Part shown: piece by piece, positions 38,066-47,581 of the stretch
How the letters are laid out: the number at the start of each line of letters is the position of its first letter
Numbering within the stretch: position 1 is the stretch's first letter
From: a virus
Virus record (IMG/VR): IMGVR_UViG_3300017963_000011
Location: 1-64,000 of that record
DNA length: 64,000 nucleotides
Direction: 5' to 3' (one strand)
The notes under the pieces: generated by a model
Seen by the model: the letters and a program-made list of their open reading frames with translations, nothing else
The model's database searches: none
Told to the model about the DNA's origin: nothing
Program-made: the position numbers and the translations under genes

Positions 38066-39589
38066 ATGGCAATTTGCTACTTGGATGGCGTTACGGGTGA
38101 CGATGCCAACGATGGTTCCAGTTTCGTTTTGGCCAAGAAGACTTACGCGGCTGCGTTGACAGTTGTTGCCGGCGCAGATCCGCAGATCATCGTTCTGGTG
38201 AGAGGCTACTTCAGAGAAGGTAACTTCGGCGCTCCCAACATTCAGAACGGAAAGTTCCAGCATAACATCTGTCTCGGTCAGGTCATCTTTGATGGCGAGG
38301 GAACGAAAACCAAGTTTTCCGATTACGCAACTCAGGATGGCGTGATTTGGACCGGAGCCATTTTCAAAGACTACACGACAGACTATTTCGTGTGGTCAAA
38401 CAACCTCGGCGGCGTCGGTCACATGTGGTTCGATTGTTCGTTCATCAATAACCTCGGAGGAAGCCCGGACGTTTACAGCTATCCGTGGACTCTCGCGAAG
38501 TTCTACAACTGCACGTTCATCGACATCAACTTCCAGTCCAACATAACGATCATGTCGTCGATCATGGATGCGAACTGCACGGGCGGAAACCCGATCGTCG
38601 CATACAACGCATCTGCCACGGCCAGTTGGCGAGGCACGGGTGGCTGGGACATCGCTACCTATCCGCCTCCATTCACGGATGCTGGCAATGGCGACTATTC
38701 GTTCGATTCCGGCCACGCCCAATTCACGCGATACAGGACATTGGGAATGGATGGTAGCCAGTGTGGCGCGTCCTTCCTTGGCGGGGTGTTCTACCATGAA
38801 CAAGGTCCGGGCATTGGCCTTGATGACCATGTGCTTGGCACATGGGCCAACGATCAGTCCTACTACGATGACTCTTTCGATCCCGTTACTGTCTCGTCAG
38901 GCGTGAACGACAAGATCGACTTCACAGATGACGACGGTACATTCGCTGCTACGGTGGCAGCGGCTTCCTATACGGATGGTGCCACGCTTGCGACGGCCAT
39001 CCAGACAGCGCTGAATGCTACGGCATCGACTCAGACATACACCTGTACGTTCTCGTCAAGTCTGATGCGCTATACGATCGCCAACACAACTGGCGCACTC
39101 CTGAGCCTTCTTTGGAATTCTGGCGCGAACAAGCTGATCACTATCGGCGGCGATATCGGCTTTGACACTACAGCCGATGACACCGGAGCCTTGAACTATC
39201 AATCGGACAACGCAGTCACGGTCGACTCCCTCAACGGGTACACAAGAGTTGTTGTTGTTGGCAGCACATTCGAGATGGACATGGGTCTTGAACCGGCTGC
39301 TACTTCTGCACGAGTGCTCGGCCCTGTAAGTGACTACGGAAGGGCCATCGTTCCGAAAGGTCTGTTCTGGGCGGCGGCCGAGAGCAGCACGGATGTGGTT
39401 GACAATTCGCAGGCCACGTCAACGAGAGAAATCGAAGTGCGTGGACACTCGGCCGTCTTCAATAACACAGACGCGGGAGGTACTACAGACATCGACTGGA
39501 CGATGGTTGCGCGTGGCACGAACATGAGCTTCCTCGCGAAGCAGTGGTGGAACATGAGAGCGGTTCTTAGAAACAACGGGACACCCTAA
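38066..39589 (+). CDS. Beta-helix-like tail protein with shared insert
   Basis: 507 residues. Residues ~1-200 have the short repeating turns of a right-handed beta-helix (DGVTGDDANDGSSF...AKFYNCTFIDINFQSN), as in tailspike lyases and adhesins, without an obvious catalytic triad. Residues ~275-390 (NDKIDFTDDDGTFAATV...TADDTGALNYQSD) repeat the domain found in the tail tube and in the hub. Probably an adhesin or depolymerase-like tailspike. Confidence 0.6.
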   Translation: MAICYLDGVTGDDANDGSSFVLAKKTYAAALTVVAGADPQIIVLVRGYFREGNFGAPNIQNGKFQHNICLGQVIFDGEGTKTKFSDYATQDGVIWTGAIFKDYTTDYFVWSNNLGGVGHMWFDCSFINNLGGSPDVYSYPWTLAKFYNCTFIDINFQSNITIMSSIMDANCTGGNPIVAYNASATASWRGTGGWDIATYPPPFTDAGNGDYSFDSGHAQFTRYRTLGMDGSQCGASFLGGVFYHEQGPGIGLDDHVLGTWANDQSYYDDSFDPVTVSSGVNDKIDFTDDDGTFAATVAAASYTDGATLATAIQTALNATASTQTYTCTFSSSLMRYTIANTTGALLSLLWNSGANKLITIGGDIGFDTTADDTGALNYQSDNAVTVDSLNGYTRVVVVGSTFEMDMGLEPAATSARVLGPVSDYGRAIVPKGLFWAAAESSTDVVDNSQATSTREIEVRGHSAVFNNTDAGGTTDIDWTMVARGTNMSFLAKQWWNMRAVLRNNGTP

Positions 39590-40458
39590 TGGCTAATCCT
39601 GTTTTCAAAGGTCTAGGTTTCAATAACGGAGCCCCTACGTCGCCCCAGGTCATTTTCAGGGGGTTGGGCTTCAACAACTCTTATAAGATTCCTTTTCCTT
39701 TGAAATTCGATGGTCTTGGTTTCAACAACGCTTACAAGGTTCCGTTTCCTGTAGCCTACAGAGGCTCACATTTCGAGTCTGAGGAACTTCCACCGTTTGA
39801 GCCGAACCACTGGCGCATTCTCTACAACGATGTTCATCAAGTCGATCTTGACAATGCAGATCAGTCGTATTTCGAGCACAGTTCTTGGTCGAGCATGAGC
39901 ACGATCTGGTTCCAGCTTGAGATACTTGCTGAAGGCTTCACAACTCCGAGAGCGTTCTTTGAATTCGTGACAAAGCAAAGACGCTATACCTTCAAGGTTT
40001 CGGCTACACAACTGGTCATACCTGGACCTTCTGATACAACGATTACTCAGAATTTCTCTGCGGCAATTGTTCCTATAAAGGTAAGGGTTGATGGAGCAGA
40101 CGGTAGCCTTACCGTATGGGTTGATGAAGAAGAAGTTCACACGGGTTTCCGCCCCAACGTTCTCGATTTCGATGGCAATCGTCTGGCATACGGAAAACTC
40201 GACACAACCCCGGTGACAGGTGGCACGATCGCTTTCGATTACGTTCGAGAGTATTATGATCTCAACGATGTGTCTGCGCCGTGGGACAACACCTACGAAG
40301 CCAATTTTGACCCGGATGACATGCGAGCCGATCCAGCATGGAGTTACAAACTCTTCATTATTTACTACCTCTGGTGGAGTGCTCACGATCGACGGAAACC
40401 AAGCCGGTATCTATTACATGGAGATGGATACCAGTATCCGTGGTCATTGGGATGCTGA
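39589..40458 (+). CDS. Tail hub, N-terminal part (frame broken near 40344)
   Basis: The frame from 39589 is convincing only to about residue 252. It begins with three copies of F[KRD]GLGFNN separated by ~20 residues, then a beta domain and a second LamG-like unit that is cut at DPAW (40333-40341). Beyond that the frame is nonsense (YLWWSAHDRRK...), while the +1 frame continues the domain (NSSLFTTSGGVLTID). One extra base near 40344-40345 would explain it. It may be a sequencing error, a mutation or a programmed shift. Confidence 0.65.
   Translation: MANPVFKGLGFNNGAPTSPQVIFRGLGFNNSYKIPFPLKFDGLGFNNAYKVPFPVAYRGSHFESEELPPFEPNHWRILYNDVHQVDLDNADQSYFEHSSWSSMSTIWFQLEILAEGFTTPRAFFEFVTKQRRYTFKVSATQLVIPGPSDTTITQNFSAAIVPIKVRVDGADGSLTVWVDEEEVHTGFRPNVLDFDGNRLAYGKLDTTPVTGGTIAFDYVREYYDLNDVSAPWDNTYEANFDPDDMRADPAWSYKLFIIYYLWWSAHDRRKPSRYLLHGDGYQYPWSLGC
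40339..40346 (+). other. Apparent frameshift in the hub gene
   Basis: Removing one base within TGGAGTTA converts the reading to W-S-T-N-S-S-L-F and joins the two frames into one hub gene of about 1,155 codons (39589-43057). No standard slippery heptamer is visible here. Confidence 0.6.
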
Positions 40459-43057
40459 CTCCGTTGGTGTCATAGAAATGGAGTCTCAACTTGCGGCCAA
40501 CGCCGGGCTCTACAAGTGGGGCATGGAGTTCCGCGTAGGCACCCAGCACGTACTCCTTTTCATGGGATATAACGGGACTACCGAAGTCATCCAGACCCGC
40601 AGTTCTCTCGGCGGTGCTGTAACAGAGTATGTTACTCCCGTCAGCGACAGCTACCACGTGTGGCGCTTCATCTGCGATTACTTGCACGACAAGTTCACGG
40701 TTGAGAAGGATGGCGATGAGCTATTCTCCATTCCATTCTACACGGATAGCAATAGTGGAGAAGTCATAAGGATCGGGTGCCCGGTCGGTGGTAGCGCTAC
40801 GCCGGGGAAGAATTGGAATATCAAGAACGTTCGATGGATGAAAGTTACCCCGATCTACAGCGTTTACGACTCGGCTATTTCCATTGAGCCAGGATGGAAC
40901 AAGATGTCGTTCGATCCTGACTATCCAGATTTGGAAGTCAACAATCCAACACGCACAGCGATCGGGCGCGTTGGCTGGCGTGTTTGTACGAACTCCGTTC
41001 TCGATGTGCTCGTTGATCCGGCAGTCGACCAGTTCGGCACCGACGAGACAGAGCATATTGCCAAGATCGACACATATCTCAACGACGGAACACTGGAATT
41101 CGAGCCTCGCGTAATTTCCTATGGAGATATCAGTAAGGCTCTCAGCGGTCGGGTTGGTAGTTACGAGCTTGCAGACTTTGAAGTCAAGATCGAAAACGTT
41201 ACCGGGTGGGGATCAAAGGTCTTCACGGATCACAACATCTCGTTGATCAATACACCATACGAGGTGAACTACGGACTCAAGGACGAGTTCTGGGAAGATT
41301 TCCACACCTTGTTCCGTGGTGTTGTTTCTGACATTCAGTTTGATGGCTTCACGATGGGTCTCAAGTTTACTGATCCAATGCCTCGTTACTTCAATCGCTT
41401 GCCGAACCAGTATGTTACATCTGATTCTTTCCCGAGCGTTGCAGATGATTTCGCTGGTTCCGTAGCAGCAATTATCGCGGGCACCGTAGAAACCGATACC
41501 GGCGCTCTCAAGGTGACGCCGGTTGATTGGGCTGTTGAAATCACCGATGGTTCTGGTAGTAAGCCGCAGAATGATAAGATCGATTTCAAGTACAAGCCAT
41601 TCGGCGGTAGCTTGACGACATACGCTGTTACTCTGACAAGCGGTGTCTACACAGATCCTGCGGCGCTCGCCGCCGAAGTCGAAACCAGAATGAACGCGGC
41701 GATGGGTTCTCCTCCTGGCGATCCTGGTTTTGATGTCACTTTTGATACAACAGAACGCAAGTTGCAGATCGAGGTCATCAAGGGTGGAGAGCTTACGCTG
41801 CAATGGTCAGAAGGTGCAAACGCCAGCATCAACGCTGCCGATGCTCTTGGTTTTGACAAAGATCAAGACAAGTCAGGTTCCAAGAAGGTCAAGTCAGACC
41901 GCAAGTATTGGAACAAGTTCGTTGTCGCAAGGCACTGGTGCAAAGAAGATTCCAATGCCAAGCTCTGGATCGAAGAAGATTATATTGGAGACAAGGATAG
42001 CCAGCAAGTCAATTTCACATTTGACCATGTAACGGCTGACAGTCTCAAGTGGACTCTGGTTCACACGCCATACAAGACGGTTGGCGATAGTGAGGCCAGG
42101 GTCAATATCTCTGGCGTGACTGATGATGAGTCCCCGAGCGGTACGCTCGTCACCGATCCTGTCGACTTCCTTGAGATCGTGCTTTCCAGGTTTGTCGAGT
42201 TGCCAGACAGTCTCTTAGACAATGACTCGTTTGTCACAGCCAAAGTCTTTACTGTTCGCAATAGCTATCAAGTCGCTGGCGCCGTGACACAAGACGTTGA
42301 GTGGACCACGTTCATCGAAGAGTATTGCTACAACTTCCGCATGGATGTGTGGCTAAAGAACAACGGCAAGATTGCTTGTGGGTTCTTTGAAACAACAGTC
42401 AATGATCCTGATGCTCGGCATATCACAGACATCGTTGACATCTTGGATGGGTCTTACAAGTATAGCACTGAGTTCACAAGCATCATCAATAAGATAAGGT
42501 ACGAATTCAAGAGGGATTACGTCACAGACACGTACCTTCTTTCGAGTTTTGAAGATGATCAGTCATCGATACAGAGGACGAAGCAGGTTTATGAATGGCC
42601 AGAGGGCACGCTGCAACTTAACTGGATACGTGACATTGTTACAGCACAGCGTGTCGTAGCTGCTACGATCAATCTCTTTTCCGAGGCCAATCCAATCGTC
42701 ACGATGGAGATCCCTTTTACAGGGCAGTTCGAGCCTGTGGATCTAACGGACAAGTTGAACATTACGACTGCACAGGGTCCGTTCTATGATGCAGCTACTA
42801 ATATTCGTGGATATACTAATCGTTTACATCGAGTTATCGAGGTAGCGGTTGATATTAACGATTACAAGATGGACATCAAGCTCCAGGACATGTTTAGGCT
42901 TTCGTATAACTGTTTCTTTCTCGGAGATGACACCTGGGATACGGACGAGCTTGACTGGCTCACTGCCAGCGAGGAGAATCAGCAGACTTACGGATACCTC
43001 TGTGATGAAACAAGTGGCCAATTCTCAAATGGCGATCCTGGAAAGAGACTTTGTTAA
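40343..43057 (+). CDS. Tail hub/tip (Tal-like) protein, C-terminal part
   Basis: The +1 frame is open from 40220, but coding signal starts about 40343. It holds the rest of a LamG-like domain, a hub-type beta region (FEPRVISYGDISKALSGRVGSYELADFEVKI), the NDKIDF insert also found in the tail tube and 38066-39589, and a C-terminal SFEDDQSS...NRLHRVIEVAVDINDYKMDIKL typical of tail hub proteins. It contains palindrome 40789 (GGSAT). It is the likely tail-tip/adhesion hub. Confidence 0.65.
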   Translation, partial: VTNSSLFTTSGGVLTIDGNQAGIYYMEMDTSIRGHWDADSVGVIEMESQLAANAGLYKWGMEFRVGTQHVLLFMGYNGTTEVIQTRSSLGGAVTEYVTPVSDSYHVWRFICDYLHDKFTVEKDGDELFSIPFYTDSNSGEVIRIGCPVGGSATPGKNWNIKNVRWMKVTPIYSVYDSAISIEPGWNKMSFDPDYPDLEVNNPTRTAIGRVGWRVCTNSVLDVLVDPAVDQFGTDETEHIAKIDTYLNDGTLEFEPRVISYGDISKALSGRVGSYELADFEVKIENVTGWGSKVFTDHNISLINTPYEVNYGLKDEFWEDFHTLFRGVVSDIQFDGFTMGLKFTDPMPRYFNRLPNQYVTSDSFPSVADDFAGSVAAIIAGTVETDTGALKVTPVDWAVEITDGSGSKPQNDKIDFKYKPFGGSLTTYAVTLTSGVYTDPAALAAEVETRMNAAMGSPPGDPGFDVTFDTTERKLQIEVIKGGELTLQWSEGANASINAADALGFDKDQDKSGSKKVKSDRKYWNKFVVARHWCKEDSNAKLWIEEDYIGDKDSQQVNFTFDHVTADSLKWTLVHTPYKTVGDSEARVNISGVTDDESPSGTLVTDPVDFLEIVLSRFVELPDSLLDNDSFVTAKVFTVRNSYQVAGAVTQDVEWTTFIEEYCYNFRMDVWLKNNGKIACGFFETTVNDPDARHITDIVDILDGSYKYSTEFTSIINKIRYEFKRDYVTDTYLLSSFEDDQSSIQRTKQVYEWPEGTLQLNWIRDIVTAQRVVAATINLFSEANPIVTMEIPFTGQFEPVDLTDKLNITTAQGPFYDAATNIRGYTNRLHRVIEVAVDINDYKMDIKLQDMFRLSYNCFFLGDDTWDTDELDWLTASEENQQTYGYLCDETSGQFSNGDPGKRLC
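40789..40802. repeat. Palindrome copy 13, coding
   Basis: TGGTAGCGCTACGC in the hub gene; read as Gly-Ser-Ala-Thr. Confidence 0.85.
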
Positions 43058-43068
43058 GGAGATAGCCG

Positions 43069-44127
43069 ATGGGCGCTGTCGGAAGCGATGCAATTTTTGT
43101 TGATGGGACAGAGTTTGTTCTGAATCAGCTTTTCGGCTATCAGAGCGCAGAGGCTGGGCGCGAGCGGGGCATTCGCCTGCGCGACGGTTTCGAGTATCAG
43201 CACGCATGGGATGATACTTCAACAGATGACCCTGGCGGCGGCTGGTCGCATGATTGGCCCCTTGGTGCTCATGTGGGGACGATCGGCTGGCCAGCAGATC
43301 CTTCGCAGACACAGTTCTACGGTGATGGCGCTGGTATCACTAACATTGGTTCCAATGGTGGTCTCAAAGATCTCTCGCAGTCATTTTCTAGTGCCCAACA
43401 GTGTCTTAGCGCAACTGAATATCCACTTGCTCCGGGAAACCAGATAAGTCCGTTTCGAGCGATTATTCTGGCAACTTGGTATGACGCCACTGGTATCACT
43501 CCTGGAGTCTGGTATGCCAATACCGCAGTGCCGGGTGGTAGCCGTGTTGCTTATGATTTAACAGCAGCGTCGGGGGGACCATGGCCCACCATTGGAGACA
43601 TGCCAGTACAAACTTGTATTTGGCTTTCTGGCGATTTCACGTTGCATCTTCACTTTATGGTTGTTGCCAAGAATACGAATGGGTTTCAATGGGGCTCTGG
43701 CGATTCCATGCTCATTCGTCCCTTGTTCATCGGCCAGAATGGAACTACTTACTCATATCCATCGGATGATATCTCCATCACTACGGGGAACAATTTCCCA
43801 GACAGAGTTCAAACTTGGCACTGGCACTGCCATTGGGTTGGAAATATCACTTCCATGCCAGCTCAATTCTACTCAATCTTGTGGCAGATACAGGGCTCAT
43901 GGATAGACTTCTTTAGCGGTGGTGGCGGTCCAGTTTGGGTTCAATTCTACTGCATGTCCAGAGGGCAGGTTTCCAACATAAACAGTTATGCGCCATCGGC
44001 AGGAGGGGCGCTTTTGAACAAAGCACAGCTTGGCGTTGGGGCATACTCGACTTTCAATGGTCTCGGTCAGACGTACCAATGTCAGGGCATCGACTCCTTC
44101 AACATGTTTCCGATTTTCGCTACCTAG
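43069..44127 (+). CDS. Structural tail/fibre protein (352 aa)
   Basis: TAAGGAGATAGCC precedes the ATG. Aromatic, beta-rich sequence (GWPADPSQTQFYGDG, WHWHCHWVGN, MFPIF) of lectin-like character with no recognised family; the C-terminus QGIDSFNMFP recalls fibre heads. Position among fibre genes suggests a receptor-binding or baseplate protein. Confidence 0.65.
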   Translation: MGAVGSDAIFVDGTEFVLNQLFGYQSAEAGRERGIRLRDGFEYQHAWDDTSTDDPGGGWSHDWPLGAHVGTIGWPADPSQTQFYGDGAGITNIGSNGGLKDLSQSFSSAQQCLSATEYPLAPGNQISPFRAIILATWYDATGITPGVWYANTAVPGGSRVAYDLTAASGGPWPTIGDMPVQTCIWLSGDFTLHLHFMVVAKNTNGFQWGSGDSMLIRPLFIGQNGTTYSYPSDDISITTGNNFPDRVQTWHWHCHWVGNITSMPAQFYSILWQIQGSWIDFFSGGGGPVWVQFYCMSRGQVSNINSYAPSAGGALLNKAQLGVGAYSTFNGLGQTYQCQGIDSFNMFPIFAT

Positions 44128-44141
44128 TGGTAGCGCTACCA
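44128..44141. repeat. Palindrome copy 14 (perfect 14-mer)
   Basis: TGGTAGCGCTACCA directly after the TAG of 43069-44127 and just before the ribosome-binding site of the next gene. Confidence 0.95.
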
Positions 44142-44157
44142 TACGAGAGGAAAACCT

Positions 44158-44562
44158 ATGCCTCGACCGGAACTCGATAGTGACAGGTCACATCTTCTCA
44201 AGATCTATATCGGAAACGAGAAGAAGTACAAATTCGTCCTACGTGACGAGAACAACGATCCGATACCGCTCACCGTGAGTGATATCTTGTATCTCGCAGT
44301 CAAGAAGAATCCCAAAACAGAAGATGACGCCGATGCCATTTTCAAAAAGACGATCGCACTCACTGGCCAGCCGCCGGCTGATCTCTCAAACGGCATTGTC
44401 CGTTTTACAATTACGCCAGCAGAGTCAGGAGCCATCACGGTAGTTGGCAGGTTCCGCTGGGATTGCATGGTGTGGAGATCCGCAGGTTCTTCCATTAAGA
44501 ACGTGCCCGATCCGGCGGGCCATGTCGTTATCGCATATCCAGTACGTCGATCCACGACCTAG
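44158..44562 (+). CDS. BppU-like baseplate/fibre N-domain protein
   Basis: 134 residues. The pattern KIYIGNEKKYKFVLRDENNDPIPLTVSDILYLAVKK ... IVRFTITPAESG...GRFRWDCMVW matches the BppU-type N-terminal domain (G+..+.F.L+D..G.PI.L, V+F.+T......G.Y+.++.V) that anchors fibres to baseplates. AGAGGAAAACC precedes the ATG. Likely a baseplate adaptor. Confidence 0.6.
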   Translation: MPRPELDSDRSHLLKIYIGNEKKYKFVLRDENNDPIPLTVSDILYLAVKKNPKTEDDADAIFKKTIALTGQPPADLSNGIVRFTITPAESGAITVVGRFRWDCMVWRSAGSSIKNVPDPAGHVVIAYPVRRSTT

Positions 44563-44592
44563 AGCCACGGGCTAGAGAGGAGGTCGCCCCAA

Positions 44593-44862
44593 ATGGTGGT
44601 CTCGGTAGATTTCGGAGCGTTTGAAGGTGGGGCGCCTGTCTGGCGTGACGTTTCTGCTTTGACAGAACTCGTTACCAGGCAGCGGTATCAGACCCCGGAA
44701 AAATTTATCGAGACGAGTCTGGCCGTTTACTTCAACGGTCAAGTCCTAGACCGAGAGTCCGACAATGGCTTTACGGTCATCGATGATGAAACGTTTGAGT
44801 TGAAAACAGCGATCCCGGCAGGACGCGTATTTACACTCTTCGTCAGCTACGCCGAACTATAA
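44593..44862 (+). CDS. Small fibre module protein (89 aa)
   Basis: Residues ~40-85 (SLAVYFNGQVLDRESDNGFTV...IPAGRVFTLFVSY) match a module found at the C-terminus of 44880-46247 and twice in 49741-50670: an L.V+.NG turn, a D/E-rich strand and a final V...F.V strand. Found as a single-domain protein, it may be a fibre cap or adaptor. Confidence 0.65.
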   Translation: MVVSVDFGAFEGGAPVWRDVSALTELVTRQRYQTPEKFIETSLAVYFNGQVLDRESDNGFTVIDDETFELKTAIPAGRVFTLFVSYAEL

Positions 44863-44879
44863 GATAGAAAGGAAGAGAG

Positions 44880-46247
44880 ATGGGCCAGAAATCCCTTCTC
44901 GACCAGGATCTACAAATCCGAGCGTCGACCACCTACGATGACGCTATCGCGAGTGCCCAGACTGTTGGTGTTGCCGAGGGACAGACGAACTTGCTCGGCG
45001 ACCTCAACGTGATGCGCACTCTTCTCAAGCTACAGATGGGCGTGACCAACTGGTATGACGCACCCGACCAAACGCTGGCCGACATCTATGGCAGGTTCTT
45101 CATCAACCTGCTTCAGCAGTCGGGCTTCATCGATGTGGCCAGTGGTACGGGCGGATCGACAAACGCCTTCGATACTGCGATCAAGACCATCACCAATCAC
45201 AATAGCGGTGGAGGTAACAGCACGACAGAGGGTGTCGTCGTAGACACCACAAAGGTGCATCGCCTGTCGATCCGTAACCACGATACGCAGGACGCCATCG
45301 ATGATGGATCTGGCAATGAAGTCTACGGTCGTCTGTCGTGGTCTGGCACCGAGTACATCATCACATGGTACTCGATGGTGTCGGGCACGGAGACCGCTTA
45401 CAGCTTCACGTCTTCGGTCGATATCGATCTCGCCTGTGTTCTCGTGTCGCGCGAGTACCAGGATCTGGAATGGGATCGCTTCATCGACCCGTCATTCCAC
45501 GACATGGCCGGTTTCACCGGGTCCATCTCCGACGACAACGTTGTTGTCGATGGCATGCTCTACCTGTACAACGGTCTGACAACTCAGGCTCAGGTCAACG
45601 CGCAGGGTGACAAGCTCGGCCACGGCGACACCGCAGCCGAGGGCGCTCACCTCGTCAAGATCAACGACTCGGCCACGGGTGGCGGCTCCAACGGCTACTT
45701 CACCGGGGATGACGTGCAGGACGCTTTCACGGAACTGAAGACGCAGATCGGCGGCACGACGTCGACGACCTACAACTTCACCGAGAACAACGTCCTGACC
45801 GACAACGACTACATCTACCCCGCGCTGGAGAAGCTCGATCTCAAGTGGGGAGATCTCGCGAGTGTGGCCACGGGCGAGGGCGCCAGCCTCGTCGGTGTCG
45901 AAGACACAGGCGGGTATTTCACGGGCACCGACGTCGAGGCTGTTCTCCAGGAGATCGGTCAGGAACTCGACGATCAGGGAGTCCAGAAGTACCAGCATAC
46001 GGAAACCAGCGTCATCACGGGTGGCACCCCATGGACCCTCCCCGGCTCGCTCCAGTACACCCCGGACTCCGGTGGTCACGCCCAGAACATGGACGTGTAC
46101 CTGGAAGGCCAGTTGCAGCACGGCGGTATCCTCACGGACACCACGACCGACTACCAGGAAGCCGCAACGGGTGCTCTGCGCACGCAGATCACTTGGAACA
46201 AGACCATCCCGGCCAACCGCAATTTCACGTTCATGGTTCGCAAGTAG
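44880..46247 (+). CDS. Tail fibre with repeated trimerisation modules
   Basis: 455 residues, AAAGGAAGAGAG upstream. Residues ~98-206 are the domain shared with the early protein 6255-6773. Repeats NGYFTGDDVQDAFTELKTQIG and GGYFTGTDVEAVLQEIGQEL (residues ~260-370) are typical VQ-helix fibre repeats. The C-terminus (NMDVYLEGQLQHGG...IPANRNFTFMV) is the VNG module shared with 44593-44862. Strong C/G-ending codons imply high expression, so it may be the main fibre. Confidence 0.7.
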   Translation: MGQKSLLDQDLQIRASTTYDDAIASAQTVGVAEGQTNLLGDLNVMRTLLKLQMGVTNWYDAPDQTLADIYGRFFINLLQQSGFIDVASGTGGSTNAFDTAIKTITNHNSGGGNSTTEGVVVDTTKVHRLSIRNHDTQDAIDDGSGNEVYGRLSWSGTEYIITWYSMVSGTETAYSFTSSVDIDLACVLVSREYQDLEWDRFIDPSFHDMAGFTGSISDDNVVVDGMLYLYNGLTTQAQVNAQGDKLGHGDTAAEGAHLVKINDSATGGGSNGYFTGDDVQDAFTELKTQIGGTTSTTYNFTENNVLTDNDYIYPALEKLDLKWGDLASVATGEGASLVGVEDTGGYFTGTDVEAVLQEIGQELDDQGVQKYQHTETSVITGGTPWTLPGSLQYTPDSGGHAQNMDVYLEGQLQHGGILTDTTTDYQEAATGALRTQITWNKTIPANRNFTFMVRK

Positions 46248-46254
46248 TCTGAAT

Positions 46255-46282
46255 GGCCTCCCCCTGGAGTCAGGGGGAGGCC
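46255..46282 (+). terminator. Perfect 12-bp hairpin after the main fibre
   Basis: GGCCTCCCCCTG and CAGGGGGAGGCC form a 12-bp stem with a GAGT loop, eight bases after the fibre stop. No T-run follows (CCTACTCC), so termination would be weak; it could stabilise the upstream mRNA. Confidence 0.5.
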
Positions 46283-46308
46283 CCTACTCCTAGAAAGGCT
46301 TGGATACT

Positions 46309-46788
46309 ATGCCTGACAAGCAAGATACCAAAGCCCCCGAGTCTCTCGACGACATCAAAACGGAAGTCTTCAACAAGGTGACTGGCCCGAGAGGGGCACA
46401 CGCTGTTCTCGAAGCCGCGAAGCAGAAGAAGAAACGTCTCCTGGATGAGAAGGAGAGACTGAAGCAGAGAGGGGCCTTCATCGAGGGCCAGCTTGCATCG
46501 ACAGATGAAATCATCGCCACTCTGGAGTTGATGATCAAGGAGTGTGGCCTCAGCAATGTGGTCACGTTTGCCACCGGAACGGTCGGAGAGCCGATCGCAA
46601 AAGAAGAAACCGTTGTCGCCGACGAGGAGATGGAGAAGCACAGGGCCGCCGGGCGATGCCTCTACGTCCACTTCGTTCAGGTGAAGGGCGGCAGGAAGAG
46701 GAAGTTCTGCAATCGCAAGGGCTCCAAGAAATACGGGGGCTACTGCAAGATGCACTGGGATCGAGTGAACGGTGGGAAAGAAAACTGA
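46309..46788 (+). CDS. Coiled-coil protein with C-terminal zinc site
   Basis: 159 residues from ATG 46309 (AGAAAGG upstream). A helical region (residues ~30-70, KKKRLLDEKERLKQRGAF) is followed by an acidic linker and a C-terminal CLYVHF...KFCNRKGSKKYGGYCKMHW, a Cys/His cluster that may bind zinc. Placement between fibres suggests a fibre chaperone or hinge protein; no family recognised. Confidence 0.65.
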   Translation: MPDKQDTKAPESLDDIKTEVFNKVTGPRGAHAVLEAAKQKKKRLLDEKERLKQRGAFIEGQLASTDEIIATLELMIKECGLSNVVTFATGTVGEPIAKEETVVADEEMEKHRAAGRCLYVHFVQVKGGRKRKFCNRKGSKKYGGYCKMHWDRVNGGKEN

Positions 46789-47581
46789 GATTCTCGGTCA
46801 GCAGGCAGATGGGGAATTTCTCCTAGAAGAGGAGTTCCCCATCTCGAAGACCGTGACTCCAGATCACGGTGATGCTCCGGTCTACAATGAAGTCACCGGG
46901 AAGTACGAGCCTGCCCCGGTGGCTGGTGGTCACGCACGCCTTCATGAGATCGAGAGTCCTCTCGATCACAATGTCCAGGGAACCTTGTTGGATCGCCAAA
47001 CGATCCAGTACAACCTCGCTGATGAGAAATGGGAATTCACTGATTTCCCAGACGCGAATGCCACTCTTTTACCTGGCGTGACGATGTTAGGCACTGTGCT
47101 GAACTATCCTAAATCAGCATCTTTCGGTGCAGCTTCCGATATTCAGTATGTCCGTGTTTTCTTGGTTGAGGATGCGGAATACGACTCGTTCGTTGTCTTT
47201 GTCACGAATCGAGTTGCCTCTGTCGATATCCGTTTGGGCATCTATTCCCAGACTGATCCGAGTGATATTGATTTAGATCCCAATTCTAAGGTTGCAGAAA
47301 CAAATGTGCGAACGATCCTCGCGGCAGATGAGGGCACATTTGTCGAGGTAGCTCTAACATCAAGCTACACTGTCCCAACAAGCGGCTACTATTGGTTCGC
47401 TATGATCTACGACGGAACCCCAAACTCAGTGTCATTTGCTACGAGTGAGACTTTCCCTGCCGACTATCTTCCAAGAAGAGAAGAGAGCGGTTCTGGAGAT
47501 ACGCTTCCTGCAACAGCGTCCGGTCTTACTAATCCAGCAAGCGCGGTCATTCTCGTGGCAGCTAAGAAAGCGGTGACGTAA
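46772..47581 (+). CDS. Fibre-like structural protein (269 aa)
   Basis: Starts at a GTG at 46772 that overlaps the preceding stop region. Beta-sandwich pattern in residues ~110-235 (VRVFLVEDAEYDSFVVFVTN...RLGIYSQTD...GYYWFAMIYDG), similar to host-binding fibre domains. Unknown receptor. Confidence 0.6.
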   Translation: MGKKTEILGQQADGEFLLEEEFPISKTVTPDHGDAPVYNEVTGKYEPAPVAGGHARLHEIESPLDHNVQGTLLDRQTIQYNLADEKWEFTDFPDANATLLPGVTMLGTVLNYPKSASFGAASDIQYVRVFLVEDAEYDSFVVFVTNRVASVDIRLGIYSQTDPSDIDLDPNSKVAETNVRTILAADEGTFVEVALTSSYTVPTSGYYWFAMIYDGTPNSVSFATSETFPADYLPRREESGSGDTLPATASGLTNPASAVILVAAKKAVT

